In this document: positions 10,888-22,771 of the stretch, piece by piece | Numbering within the stretch: the stretch's first letter is position 1 | How the letters are laid out: every line of letters starts with the position of its first letter | Assembly: GCA_032629725.1 (NCBI GenBank) | Contig: JAFEVB010000004.1 | Span: forward strand, 1,674,001-1,738,000 | DNA length: 64,000 bases | Source of the DNA: Gremmenia infestans | Lineage: Eukaryota; Ascomycota; Leotiomycetes; Helotiales; Hamatocanthoscyphaceae | Direction of reading: 5' to 3' | Notes under the pieces: generated by a model | The model's database searches: none | Told to the model about the DNA's origin: nothing | The model's input: the letters and a program-made list of their open reading frames with translations, nothing else | Translations under genes and position numbers: made by a program

Positions 10888-13642
10888 TCAATCATCCATC
10901 GGCTTGTCCGTCAAACTAACGCCCATACGTCCGCCATCACTCCCTACACTGTTCCTCTTTGACTGATCCACGCTCATGCGCCCAAGACCTACGGGTTTAC
11001 GACCACGAGCCGCACTAGCAGGCGCTGCTCTGCCCAGACTGTTGCGCTTCTCGACTCCAATTTCACCTAAGCCGTCATCCATGCCGGGGATGTAGGTAGC
11101 ACTAGTGTGAGGAGTGTCTGAAGCGCCGTTTGTGACATTTTGCAGAGGAGCTGCTGCTTCTTTGGTAGGTTCAGTTGTGGTTGGTGTACCCTGCTCGCTC
11201 GGAACCTCGAGACTCATCCTCGCTGCCGCTGTTTGTGCTATACCTCTGTTATTCCTCGGATGGTCAGAGGAAGTGGGTGAAGCGATCGGAAAGCGAGTCT
11301 CTGGTCCACCAGAGCTGCGATCTCTGCGATGGCCGCGAGGAGATGGGGCGGGGCTTGTGGCTCTACTCCGCCCAGCTGCTGCGATGGCACGAGCACGGGC
11401 TTCCATGTTTGCTTTCCTGTTGCTCTCATCGCTGCTGACAGCACGTGGTCGGGTGTCCACACTGATGCTGTGGGTAAGCGAGGAGGCGCGCTTAAGTTCG
11501 GAGAAGATGGCGACTTTGTGGGCAAAGAGGTCGCGAATTAATCGGTAGGAGTATTTCTCCTCCATGGTCATTGAGGTTTCTGTCTTGGGGCGGAGAATGC
11601 AAGGACCCAAGGCGCTGGCGAGAGCTGTGACATAGGTTTCATCAGCAGACGTCAGTTCGATGAGTCTGGTGAAATGTGTCATTAGTGCGTCAAGTGTCGC
11701 AATATTAGCAAGACGTAGTTGGCTGAGGGTATTTTGGATCACAGAGATCCGTGCGGAATCAGTAGACTCGGATGCTGGAGTCGAGTAAATGGTTTTCATA
11801 ATTTCGTAAACGTGTGAAGATACCAGGGAATCTATACCTGGTTAGCTAATACTGGGAGAGAGACGGGACTAACATACCTGGAAGTTCTAGCAAATACAAT
11901 TTCAGAACGCTTGCAATGATGGGAATTTCATACGGCTCCAATGTTTCAAGATTAAAAGGCTTTCCGGTGTTGAGGGCATCTCGTACCCTGTGGGTCTGGG
12001 CAAGTGGGACTTCAACAAGCCAGACGCTTCTACGAGCCTCATCTCCTTCGAGGTCAGGGTAGCGGTTATCGAGGAATGTGAGAATCGTGGTGATAATAAC
12101 AGGAACACGTTTTCTGTCAGCACGTGCTCGTGCTTCAAGATCAACACCAAAGGTTTGCTCATCGGCGGAGTTGTAGTAGTTCTCGTAAACTACAACCTTA
12201 GGCGCGAACCCACCAGTGCGGTAATTCTCCAGCAGGTATCGGAGGTCCCCACTTGGCTGAACGGTCTCTTGATAGAGCATCATGTTGTCCACGGTTGACT
12301 GCAGGCTTGGGATGACGTTGCTGATGGTGCCTGAGAAATCCAGGATAATGGTCTTCATGGCCTTTAGTCTGTCAAGCTCACAGCGCTCGAGGTACTTCAA
12401 GTGTTCGACGATAGCTTCTTCCAACTGACACCGGTACAAATCCAACCTTCGGACTCCAGCCTTGTATCTCTCGTCAGCCTCACCTGCCTCCCTCCGAAGA
12501 CGGTCGCCAGGGGTCTCGTTGGGGTGTTGGTTGTTCAACGGATTCCATCCTGCCAGATACTCGCTGACGCTACCCACAACAGGAGAATCAATGCTGTCCG
12601 TGTTTGAGGCCATTGAGAATGTACGACCTAAAGCGACTTTCTTCTCGGGGATCCCAGTCAATTGGAATGATTTGGGCTTCCATTGATAGAACATCTTGGA
12701 GCTGTTAGCAAAGATATTGCCAACACTGCCTGGCTGTCTGAGGAAGCCATGTGTAATCAAATCCTGTCCAATTCGCTCGGCGTGGCTGACGCTGGTTGCA
12801 CCCATGTAATGTTGGAAGTATTCCACGATGTCTGCACCCGACGTAGTATTTTGGTATGTGCCGAGAATAGGAACCTTCGTCTCTCCAAGTTTGATTGTTT
12901 GCAGAATATGTGTCAGGATTTTCTTGACTTGTTCCGGTTGGTAGACTTCGTCGGCGATTTCGAGTGGTTCTTCCTCTTCAGCTTCTTTATCCTGAACTTT
13001 GATCTCAGGAATCTTTCCCTTCGGACTAGTCTCAGGGTCTTGGAAAGCCAGCTTATTCTCCTCTTCGATATCTTCTACCAGCCGGCACTTGTTAAAGTAG
13101 TGACTGCGTAGCTTCTTGACCGACTCTGCCTGCTTGTCGTGTAGCTTTATCCGACCTTGCAAGTCGTCTTGGGAATTTTGGATTCGTGATTCATGAGCAT
13201 CGCACCATCTCGTGAAGGGTGCCACAACGAGGTCTCGGATGCCTTGTGCAATCTTGCGGTGATTCTTGGCAGCCTCTTCCATCTCTGTCCGCACTCCATC
13301 GTATGCCTATGAACTGTTAGCGTCTGCCCACCCAGCCCCGATAATAGTTGCTACCTTTCGCACACTGGCTCCATCGTCGCGGGTGAAGCCGCCGGGTATT
13401 CTGTCCGTTGCAGGTCCAATCTCACCCAGGCGCATTCCATAGACCTCTTCTGCCTCTGCTCGCATACGCGCAATTGTCAGGATTTGTTGATTCTCTGCCA
13501 CACCTTGCTGTAGCTTGCCAAAGAGTACGCCGAGTCCTGCGTGAATCAATCAGCACTCATATCTATAGGTTCTCCCATTTTCTGCCAGTTTACCTCCAGC
13601 ATAGTCGCCAGACGACCAGAAGGAATCTGCGAAGCCAGGCAT
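10888..13642 (-). CDS. F-BAR, DEP and RhoGAP domain protein (Rgd2-like)
   Basis: Four exons (13642-13594, 13536-13355, 13306-11878, 11837-10888) join in frame to about 869 residues. The N-terminus (MPGFADSFWSS) opens an F-BAR domain whose helices continue to about residue 200. A DEP domain sits at about 221-286, inserted within the F-BAR as in yeast Rgd2. More coiled-coil F-BAR sequence follows to about 430. A RhoGAP-type domain spans about 460-700. The C-terminal 170 residues are Ser/Pro/Arg-rich and probably disordered. The family links curved plasma membrane to Rho/Cdc42 control during polarised growth and cytokinesis. Unusually, where RhoGAPs have the arginine finger (GxFRxxG), this protein reads SVWLVEVP, and the later LRELP motif reads LLELP. 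GAP activity may therefore be lost. The first ATG at 13642 gives the conserved N-terminal sequence. Confidence 0.85.
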
Positions 13643-14226
13643 GATTGACATGTATGTGTCCGTATGTAGGTTCGAGGAGTGATGATGTCGTGGATTCGTG
13701 ATTTGCAGAAGTCGTGAGACAGGTAGGTTAAGAGGCCTTCCTTACGAGTGACTAGCTGCTGGCTGGTCTTTGTTGACTTAATCGGTGTTTTCCTCTCCTT
13801 CTCTCCTTCCTTCAGCTGGGATCCGTGCAGCTTATTTGGGCCCCTGAGAACAACAGACTATGCGAGAAAAGGGGTGCTGGGACGCGCGTAGGTGTATTTA
13901 ACGTAGACTGCAGGCGCAGAAAAGGAGCGAAATTTGAAGATGAAGGCATTCACAGTTTGGACATATAAAGGGATCGTTTTCTTTCTTTGCCAGCAAGGAA
14001 TTTAGAATTGCAAGGTGACGCGCGACGATCGGTCGTCGCTTCCCTGCCCCGTTGGCTGTCGGTAGGCAAAATCTAAGAATACCATAAATAGCTAGCGCGC
14101 CAGGTGTCAGAATACCGTGTGGTGGGTGGCGTATCGAAAGAGTCACGTGGTGTGTGCTTTACTAATCAACGAGGGGCAGCTTTCAACGTCTTACTACCGA
14201 GTAAGTGAGTATATCTTCATCCAAGC
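13643..14226. promoter_or_regulatory. divergent promoter region
   Basis: 584 bp between two divergently transcribed starts, the RhoGAP-like gene and the dipeptidase. It includes pyrimidine-rich tracts around 13,790-13,815, typical of fungal leaders. No specific operator can be assigned. Confidence 0.4.
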
Positions 14227-15875
14227 ATGGGTTATTATTACACAGAAGAGGATCCCCTCTTACCAAGAGATACCCGAGCACCAGAGATCCATGGCTCTCG
14301 TCCTCAAAGCATCAAGGAGGGTCACGTATCCGCAGAGACTACCAACCGGCTTTCCAATAAAGCTGACGAGCTCTATGTTAGCCGACCAAACTACATCAAT
14401 CATTCTATCTTCATGATCATATTTCTATGCATATTCTCCCTGGGCCTTTGGAGCGTTCCGAACTTCAAAGATATCTTTGGGGACATAAAGCCTGGACCTC
14501 AAACCATAGAGCAGCGGGTCAACAAGATCTTGACTGATACTCCACTTATTGGTAAATCTGCATTTTCACAATGTTCTACATGCCTCCAAATCTAATCCTT
14601 TTAGATGGTCACAATGATCTAGCAATATTAATAAGATTTCTACATAATAATCAAATTTACGATGAAAACTTCACCAAGCCTTTTGAAGAGGGCGGGATGT
14701 ATGCTCAGGTGGATTTACCACGTTTAAAAGAAGGGAAGAACGGAGGCGCCTTCTGGAGCGCTTTTGTTCCATGTCCCACCAATGGGTCGGATTTCTCTGA
14801 TGAGAACTATGCTGAAGGTATTTTCATACCCTTCTCACATGTCTCGGACAGTTACGGGATTACTAACACCGAGACACAATTTACTCCTGGTGCTCCCTTA
14901 TTTATCTGCTAATTCTTAACAGCCGTCGCCTTCACTCTCTCCCAAATAGACGTTCTCACTCGTCTCCGGGCTGCCTACCCCGCTCACTTCTCACTCCCCC
15001 CAAACAGCAGCACCGCTCTCTCAGCCTTCGAAGCCGGCCAACTCATCTCCCCACTCGCAATAGAAGGCCTGCACCAAATCGGCAACTCCATCTCCAACCT
15101 CCGGCACTACCACTCCCTTGGCGTTCGCTATGCAACACTCACCCACAACTGTCACAACATCTACGCCGACGCCGCCATTGTCGAAGACGCCAATGGGCAC
15201 TCTGTAGCATCAAAGCCGCTTCACGGAGGCGTAAGCAAGGCTGGTAGAGAGCTGATCCATGAGATGAACCGCATAGGCATGATCGTCGACCTCGCACACG
15301 TAAGCCAGGATACCATGCGGGACGTCCTAGGTGGCTCTCCAGACTGGGACGGCAGTCTCGCGCCGCCCATCTACTCGCATTCGTCCGCCCACGCCATTTG
15401 TCCTCACCCGCGCAACGTGCCGGACGATATCTTACAACTTGTAAAAAAGAAGAAGAGTCTCGTGATGGTGAATTTTAGTCCTGACTTCGTTTCATGTACT
15501 GCGAATGATTCGCCGTCTGGAATCCCGGATTCCTATCCCAAGAACTCGACGTTGAAGCAGGTGGTGAGACATATTATGCATATCGGTGAGGAGATCGGGT
15601 ATGATTACGTGGGGTTGGGGAGTGATTTTGATGGTATTCCTAGTACCCCCGAAGGGCTGGAGGATGTGAGTAAGTTCCCGGATTTGGTGGCTGAGCTTTT
15701 GAAGCAGGGCGTTAGTGATGGGGATGCGGGGAAGATTGTGGGTGGGAATCTATTGAGGGTTTGGGGGGAGGTGGACCGGATTGCGGAGAAGCTGCAGAAG
15801 AAAGGGAAGAAGCCGTTGGAGGATAAACTGCCCAGTTTGTTGCCGGAGGGGTTTGGTGCTTGGAGGGAGTTGTGA
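14227..15875 (+). CDS. membrane dipeptidase (peptidase M19), type II membrane protein
   Basis: Three exons (14227-14551, 14605-14817, 14923-15875) encode about 496 residues. A cytosolic tail is followed by one membrane segment near residues 60-80, so the enzyme should face the vacuole lumen or outside. The renal-dipeptidase fold is clear. DGHND supplies the first zinc ligands. Later come the LTHNCHN segment, the GGVSKAGRELI..MNRIGMIVDLAHVS block, SHSSA, and a terminal GSDFDG. The family hydrolyses dipeptides using two zinc ions. In fungi, homologues also occur in gliotoxin-type clusters, but nothing around this gene suggests a toxin cluster. The neighbouring RhoGAP-like gene is divergent. Splice sites keep frame, and no active-site residue seems missing. 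Confidence 0.88.
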
Positions 15876-15958
15876 GTAAAGATGTATAGCAGCAAATCAG
15901 GTTGTCCCGGAACACTGGTTCAAGCAATGCTAATCTAAAATTCTGTCTAGCTATTTAC

Positions 15959-17171
15959 TCAGTCATCTTGCGTATACCTCAAACTATTTGTCTTTCTAAC
16001 ACTATCCATGACACTCATCATTCTAAGCGACTCTTTCAAAGGCATAACCAGACTTTCCTTCCTTCCACTTCTCAGATCCTCAGCTATAGCGTCTGCTTCA
16101 AAATAGAACCCCTTCGCTACACCCTCTTTCGGAAAGTCTATTCTCTTCTCATCCTGGCCCTTCAATCTAACAACCAAGAACGCCGGATTACTAGCCGCTC
16201 TCCCACCAATAGAAATAGATCCCTTCTCTCCCTCAATTCGGCAGAACTCCGTCGCCCCCTGGAACCAATTCGTGCTAATGAGGATTGCCTGACATCCCAC
16301 ATCCTTGTAATTCAAAATCACGGTACTCGTCTTGTCCACGCCATTCTTGATCGTCATGCTACTAGCCATCTCCGGGCTCGGAGATCCAGCTGCAATGTGC
16401 TGCGGATGGGAGTCTAGAATCAAAGTCGCCCACGTGAGGGTATAGATTTTGTTATCAAGCAGCACGCCTGCACCAAGCGCTGGATCCGCTGTGCGTGCAT
16501 TGGCGGGGAGGCTCGAGAAGGGCATGTCCAAGGCGAAGTCGACGAAGACGCGGCCTAGAGATCTCAAGACCTGGTCTTCATGGAGCAGCTTTTGCAGAAC
16601 GGCTACAAGAGGATTGAAGCGCGTCCAGACTCCTATACAATAAATTGTCAGATCAATCATTGCTTGATTACAAAAGTTGTATTTGTATTGTATGAGAAGA
16701 ATGGGACGGGGTGGGATTCTTAAGTTATCGTACCTTCCATGAGATATACGCCTTTCTTTCTCACAGCCTCAACCAAGACCTGCGTATCCCGCGCGTTCAT
16801 CGTCATTGGTTTCTCGCACAACACATGCTTCCCCGCCGCAGTAGCATCCAATGCATTCTGTAAATGGAAAACATGGGGCGTCCCAATATACACAACATCT
16901 ACCTGGGGATCGCTATACACCCCTGCGCTGGCTTTTCCCCTGGGCAATGAAACGAGGCGAAGCTCGCGCCCTTATCGATGCTGGACGATCCAATGGCGCG
17001 GATCAGGTGCTTTGTTAGTGGGGAGCTCACGGGACCATGAGATCTTGCACAAACCAGGACGAGATGAGTCCGCATCCTGAAAGGGTTTTTGTTAGTGCAA
17101 TTTCCAGAACCTGGGCTGCGCAACATACCAACGATACCCCATCTCAGGGTTTGAACCTCAATTGACCCCAT
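15959..17171 (-). pseudogene. Gfo/Idh/MocA oxidoreductase (dihydrodiol / D-xylose dehydrogenase-like), frameshifted
   Basis: Exons can be traced on the minus strand at 17171-about 17114, then about 17064-16734, then 16632-15959. The first exon has the Rossmann start (LRWGIVG) and runs on to GLISSWFVQDLM. The reading frame then hits TGA near 17,038, and the conserved HLIRAIGSSS..KG block continues in another frame. A second shift is needed near 16,930 to reach the conserved VYSDPQVDVVYIGTPH and AAGKHVLCEKP segments. The last exon (DFALDMPFS, NWFQGATEFCRIEGEKG) is intact to its stop. The family reduces or oxidises sugars and diols with NADP, including fungal D-xylose dehydrogenases. Two separate shifts suggest a decaying gene. 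Sequencing error or an unusual intron is possible. It lies back to back with another gene remnant. Confidence 0.65.
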
Positions 17172-17314
17172 TGTAGAACATGAGGTATCAACAAATGACC
17201 TGATTCTTTTATTATTTATTTATTCCATTAACGTCCTGTGTGAGTCTAAGACTATGTAGGACGGCGCTAGCCTAGTGCTAGGGTGGTCTGTGGTACACTC
17301 AAAAAGAAATAACA

Positions 17315-18295
17315 TCGGAGGCGGCGGTGTCATACGATATGGCGGTGGAGTGTTCGGACTGGGGGAGCTTACAAAATCGACTCAATGGAAGAAATTAGCC
17401 GTGCCGTTGAGTTGGCAAAGAAGGCAGACCAAGTAGTTGTATGCGCCGGTCTCAACGTATGTTACGTTCTCATTCTCCTTTTACATCCCCTTACATTTGA
17501 CAAAGCTAAAATGTTGTACCTTCCTAGGCGGACTGGGAAGGTGAAGGCAATGATCGTCAAGACATGTTGCTCCCAGGGCATCTCAACACGCTTATATCTA
17601 GAGTCGCAAAGAGCAACCCTAACACAGCCGTTGTCATCCAAGCAGGAAGTCCAGTGGAGATGCCGTGGATAGATGACGTCGCATCCATAATCCATGCCTG
17701 GTACGGCGGCAACGAGTGCGGAAATGCAATCGCGGACGTCCTCTTCAGCGATGTGAACCCCAGCGGCAAATTGTCGCTCAGCTTCCCCCGCTGTGTCAAA
17801 GACAACCCGACTTATTTGAATTTCCGTAGCGACCGAGGCCGTACACTGTACGGCGAAGATGTTTATGTAGGCTACCGGTATTACGAGGCTATGGACCAAG
17901 GGGTCCTCTTCCCGTTTCGCCATGGTCTGAGCTACACGGCGTTCTGTTTTTCAGATTTGCACGTCACCAATGATCCAGCAACAGGTGTTCTGCGAGTATC
18001 TTGCTCGATTAAAAATACGGGTAGCGTATCGGGCCCCGAGGTCGCGCAGGTATATATCACACAACACAATCCGTCAATTCGCCGACCCATCAAGGAATTG
18101 GTAGGTTTCAATAAGGTTTTCTTGCAGCCTGGTGAGGAGAAGGTCGTGACAATCGAGATGCAAACTAAGTATGCCGCGAGCTTTTGGGACAAACACCGAG
18201 ATCAGTGGATTGTAGAAAAAGATCAGTATGATATTCTGGTTGGTAACTCCAGTGCTTTGGCCGTAGACTCTGGAGATGGGACTGTCTTGAGGTGA
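17315..18295 (+). pseudogene. 5'-truncated GH3 beta-glucosidase / xylosidase remnant
   Basis: Only the C-terminal part of a glycoside hydrolase family 3 enzyme is present. From about 17,315 a few glycine-rich words occur in shifting frames. From the ATG at 17385 the frame is clean: EEISRAVELAKKADQVVVCAGLN, a 71-bp intron (17457-17527), then DWEGEGNDR, VEMPW, AWYGGNECGNAIADVLFSD and NPSGKL. The fibronectin III-like tail (LFPFRHGLSYT, KNTGSVSGPEVAQVY, KELVGFNKV) ends at 18295. The N-terminal TIM barrel with the catalytic aspartate is missing. Upstream sequence is the AT-rich start region of the opposite-strand remnant, so it was not merely mis-called. A protein from 17385 would have about 279 residues and no activity of its own. 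Confidence 0.75.
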
Positions 18296-18706
18296 GATTT
18301 CGAGGTGGATAAGACTTGGTGGTAGAAAGGTTTATAGACCTTCAGATATCTTATTGAACCTTGAGAAACTACCTACAATTATCGGGTCGTACGTGAACGT
18401 GAATGCGAGAGAAGGCTGAGATGATCACCTTTTAACCATATTTGTTCCCTGGGGGTCATGGTCATTCGTCAATTTCGGAGTTTTGTAAATTACCCCTCTC
18501 TCACATTTGCATGGAACAAGCTTTATGAATTACCCAGGGCATTCTTGAAGGCTCGGGACTCAAGAACGGCCAGGAACCAGATTAAAAATAGGCACGGGAG
18601 GAAGAGCAAGGATCTCAAAGAGGCTAAAGCCAATCCACCGTATGTAGTGAAACTCACCAACTCCATCATTTCATATCAGCTTCTTTATCTCTCATCAACA
18701 AATAAA
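18296..18706. other. intergenic region
   Basis: About 410 bp between the GH3 remnant and the af470-like gene. An open frame runs through it into the next gene from 18458, but the conserved protein begins only at the ATG at 18707. It should hold the promoter and leader of that gene. Confidence 0.4.
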
Positions 18707-19702
18707 ATGACTTTCAAAGCTCTCTTCCCGGAACCTTTTATAGAGCATCCACTTTCTCAAGCAGCACGGGGCTGGCAATCAAAGCTACATCCCCTCCGCA
18801 GTAAAAATGGCCGGAATCTCATTCACTCGCAATTCAGCATCTCAGATTGGCTCGTGATAGGTTCCTGCTTACAGGCTCTCATCATCCTCTTTTCTCCCTA
18901 CTCGGTCACCCTCTCTTTGGCTCCTACATTTGCTCTCGCAGCATACAAGATCACGAAGACGATCTGTATCACGTGTCGCTTGCATGCGAATCCTCATATG
19001 GACGGAGTCCGGATTGGTAGGAACACGGCCATCTTTCCGGCATCAGATGGGAGCTTTGGTCGGAATAAGGGGGATACGTTTGGAGGTGAGGGCATTTGTG
19101 TGTTCCTGCTATCGACGAAGTGTAACCAGTACGTACAATCCACTCTGCAAGCCCCGAGGCTTCGAGTTGCAATTAATGATTGGCAACAGTCCGTTGGGCA
19201 TGATGTACCCACCATTCAAGACTTTGTTAGATCATGGACGAGACATGTTCATAGAGCTTGAGAAGAACCCAGCAGATTATGGATTTCTCGGTCATTCTAC
19301 ATACGACAGCACTGAGGATATTACCAAACCCGTCAGCATGTCCATACTCTACTTCCGTTCCTTAGAACACGTTTACAAGTTCGCCCACTCAAAGACCCAT
19401 CGTTCAGGTTGGGACTGGTTCACGAAGATGGGTGCAGAAGTAGATCATGTATCAATTGGGCACGAGGTTTACGATGTTCCGAAAGGGAAATGGGAAAACA
19501 TATATGTTAATGCTAAGCCCTACGGCTTTGGTATGTGTTGCTGTCTCCTGTTTCTAGATATCTGGAATGCCCCCGCTAATATTTAGTAGCTGCAACATCC
19601 CACACCATAAAGACAGACGGTGTTGAGAGACAGTGGGTATGTCCACTAATTGACGCCAAGAAAATGGGAGGGAAACAGAGAATGGAGCCAATTAAGGGCT
19701 AA
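18707..19702 (+). CDS. af470-like monooxygenase (formerly DUF4188), membrane-associated
   Basis: Three exons (18707-19128, 19190-19530, 19587-19702) join in frame to about 292 residues. A hydrophobic stretch near residues 45-75 probably forms a membrane hairpin (two segments split by SPYS). The remainder resembles the alpha/beta-barrel monooxygenase-like family named after the fumagillin-cluster enzyme Af470: HPLGMMYPPFKTL, YWRSLEHVY-type FRSLEHVYKFAHSKTHRSGWDWF, and an HVSIGHEVYDVPKGKWENIY block. Members probably oxygenate small lipophilic molecules without a classical cofactor motif. Here no polyketide or terpene synthase is adjacent, so the substrate is unknown. Two dehydrogenase genes follow on the same strand. 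The start at 18707 has a fair context (AAAATGA) and precedes the membrane segment. Confidence 0.7.
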
Positions 19703-20608
19703 AAGTGGTAACACTGTAAGACCATCACTTTCACGCCATATCCCCTGACTTACTCGCAACCATGTGAAGGTCATTTAGACTCTGTAATCAAAGCTTCTTG
19801 ATACCTCAAAGTAATCGATGCTCTTGAGCTGACAACCAGTAACAGGTCGAAGTCTAGTCACGTGGGTGGACGAGTAAATCGCCGTATCGAAGTGCCAATG
19901 TCTGTCTGCATGACCAGAACACCATTTGTGCCCAACGTTCGCCAAGCCCTCTTGAGACCTTCGAGAGAAATACTTGATCCGGTCTGAGCTGGGGTGTCAA
20001 TGAGCTAGGATTTTCTGTGCAACGTTTCTAGCAGCTGAGATAGGCAGCTGACACTCAATGTTCGCTGCTCTCTCCCTTGGTCGACAAAAAATAACTTGCT
20101 TCAAGGATGTTGCTATGGTGTATGATTTCAAGACCTTACTAAATGAACAAGATGTGAAAGATACATTCAAGCCGTCCTCCCTGAGTCCAAGATAATGTCT
20201 AGCCAAGACCAATCTGGCATACATGGCACACATGGAGACGAGAATCAAACCCTTTCATACCAGCGGGGTTAAAGTAATCGAGATCTCTTTTTCGACTGTG
20301 TAACAGGAGATAGATCTTCTCTGAGTATCTCTCGAGATGACATCGGGCGCCAACCCCGCAATGTAATACGACCCCGCGTTGCTGATTACAACAAGTCACC
20401 ACGGCATTTAAAAAGTGACATATCTGCTACGACGTAGCTACTGATCATTTTATGTTGGCCAAGTGTCACTGAATCTATTGCTGTGTGACGATATAATCGA
20501 CTTCTCTTGCTCGCCCTTGTCTGGGACTTTTGTTTGCATATTGCATATTGCTCGCTTAACGTGCCCTCATTTCTTCGATACATTCATCCTCACTTTGCTC
20601 TGGCCTAG
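19703..20608. other. intergenic region
   Basis: About 900 bp with only short, non-coding-looking frames on both strands. It should contain the alcohol dehydrogenase promoter. Nothing else is visible. Confidence 0.5.
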
Positions 20609-22033
20609 ATGGCATCGCCTGAAATCCCAAAAACTTGCAAGGCAGGCTGTGTCTCCAAAAATGGGCCCGAATTTACTATTTCCATTGAAGACGTCCTAGT
20701 ACCTGAGCCTGGTCAGTCATAATCATCTGTATTCATCTCTCATGTAGCTTATATCAGCAGGACCCAATGAGCTCTTACTTCGTCTGAACGCAACAGGAGT
20801 CTGCTACTCTGACTTGCACTATATGATGGAAGATCTAGACATGCCGACTATGCGGCAATTTTCTATAATCTCCCCAGGTCACGAAGGAGCGGGCGTCGTT
20901 GTGAAAGTGGGACGCGATGTGAAGAGTTGGAAGGTAGGTGATAGAGGTGGAGTGAAGCCGATATGGGACGTCTGTGGGGATTGTGAGTTATGCTGGGACG
21001 GGACACACGAGACATATTGTTCGAAGGCTGTCTTCACTGGCTTGGCTGTCCCTGGTAAGTTGAAGTGGGTTCTCTAATCGCAAGCCGAAAAAAAAGGACA
21101 GGAGAGAGGAATTGAGCGCTGTAATATTGACTGGGTGGTAGGCACGTATCAGCACTACATCACGTCCCCGGCAAAATACACGACGAGGATTCCAGACAAT
21201 GTTGACGATTTCACGGCTGGACCGATTATGTGCAGTGGCTCTACGATCCATACCAGTGTGAGCTCTCAAACACCTTCCTTGTCTTACATAAATTGACTTC
21301 TCTCTAGCTTATGGCTTCTCAGCTGAGAGCCGGGAATTGGGCCGTGTTTCCTGGCGGGGGAGGTGGAGTAGGCCATATGTAAGTTCACCTGTAGCTTCCA
21401 ATGAAATCCTGTAGTCTAAAGATCTAGGGGCATACAACTTGCGCGAGCAATGGGCATGAGAGTCATTGCCATCGATGGTGGAGAGCAGAAGCGCGCTCTG
21501 TGCCTTGACACTCTCGGCGCTGAGGCTTTCATCGATTTTATGCAGGTCAAAGACGTTGCCGCTGAGGTAGTCCGCATCACCGACGGAAAGGGTGCCCACG
21601 GTATCTTTGTGACTGCTGGCAACAAAGCTGCGTATGAAAGTGCGCCGAAAATGGCGAGGATTGGGGGTAAGGTCATGTGTATTGGACTAGGTAAATTGGG
21701 CCGAGAGTTCTGAGAGAGTATACTATAACTGATGACTTCGAAGCTCCTGGTGGGACTGCAACTGTTGGTGCTGAGCCAGGCTGGTTCATCTTCAAAAATC
21801 TCCACGTTATTGGAACGATGGTGGGCTCGATGAAAGATACTGATGCGGCGCTGGATTTCGCTGCCCGGGTAAGTGTATTTTCATTCAAATCTCGACTTGA
21901 CAGCACTAATGTGGTCCAGGGGTTATTGAAACCTATATATGAGAAATTCCCGATTAGCAAGCTCCCAGATGCGGTTCAGAAATTGAGGGATGGAAAGGTA
22001 GCTGGTAGATGCGTTGTGGATTTCAATTCATAG
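20609..22033 (+). CDS. zinc-dependent alcohol dehydrogenase (MDR family)
   Basis: Seven exons (20609-20711, 20761-21054, 21142-21257, 21308-21378, 21428-21690, 21744-21868, 21920-22033) give about 361 residues, close to the ADH1-type length. The catalytic zinc site is intact: GVCYSDLH with the first Cys, GHEGAG, and a Cys at PIMCSGST. The structural zinc loop CGDCELCWDGTHETYC has its four cysteines. The Rossmann motif GGGGGVGHMGIQLA binds NAD(P). The family oxidises primary or secondary alcohols or reduces aldehydes. The first donor is GTCAGT, weaker than the others. An aldehyde dehydrogenase lies 740 bp downstream on the same strand, so an alcohol-to-acid relay is plausible but not shown. 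Confidence 0.9.
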
Positions 22034-22771
22034 CCAGCAGACGAATTTCGAATTTCTTTTCACATATGAGTTCTATATAATGGGTGGAAGAAACTCCAGA
22101 GCTTTTGAGCTTTTAATTTTAAGATGATTTCGAACAGACTGGGTTGTCAAGTACTTGTACACCTCGTTGTCTTCGTGGGGTATCGATGACGTTCCCCAAG
22201 GCATATTTCTACCCCGCCCCCGCGTTTCTTGGCACCCCATGCACCCCACCTCCTTCCTCTAGACCCCAGCTTTTCATCCTGATTTTCACTGTAAAGTATT
22301 TGAAATCATAGGACAGCTGTCACTTTCTTTGATGTAATGTCACTAATGTGGTTATTGCGGTGCCACACTATAAGCGTCCCAGGTCTTCCGAGAAGCCGCT
22401 AGTTGGATCTCTCTGTCTCTTTGTCATATTCGTTGGCATGTGGCGGCCTTTATTTCCTGATGTTCAAATTGATTATTCTTTCAATCGGCACGTCAAAATG
22501 TATTACTGTACACCGGTATTGAAACGACCGAATAAGCTTCTTCTTTCCGCATTCTGAACACCCGGCATTCAACTGCCAGACAAGTGTGACTTCAAGTTGC
22601 TGATCGCAGAACGCCACAAGCTCCTAGTAGGGCGGGGTTCGTCTGCAGTCAATGATGATGGTCTACGCGGGGTACTTAAGATATGCTTAATACGAGAGCT
22701 GTTCCCAGCTTCCGTCTTCTCTTTGTTTAACATTATCCGAAATTTCCGAGCAAATCTCAATACCAATAATC
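22034..22771. other. intergenic region
   Basis: About 740 bp between the two dehydrogenases. A GC-rich CCCCGCCCCCGCG run sits at about 22,213-22,225. GC boxes of this type can bind fungal zinc-finger regulators (Mig1/CreA- or Msn2-like). No gene is visible. Confidence 0.4.

Noticed and set aside
16989..17038. 50-bp intron with GTGAGC donor and CTAAC in the Gfo/Idh gene
   Set aside because: It would remove the conserved IRAIGSSS segment, and the branch site is too near the donor. A frameshift explains the data better.
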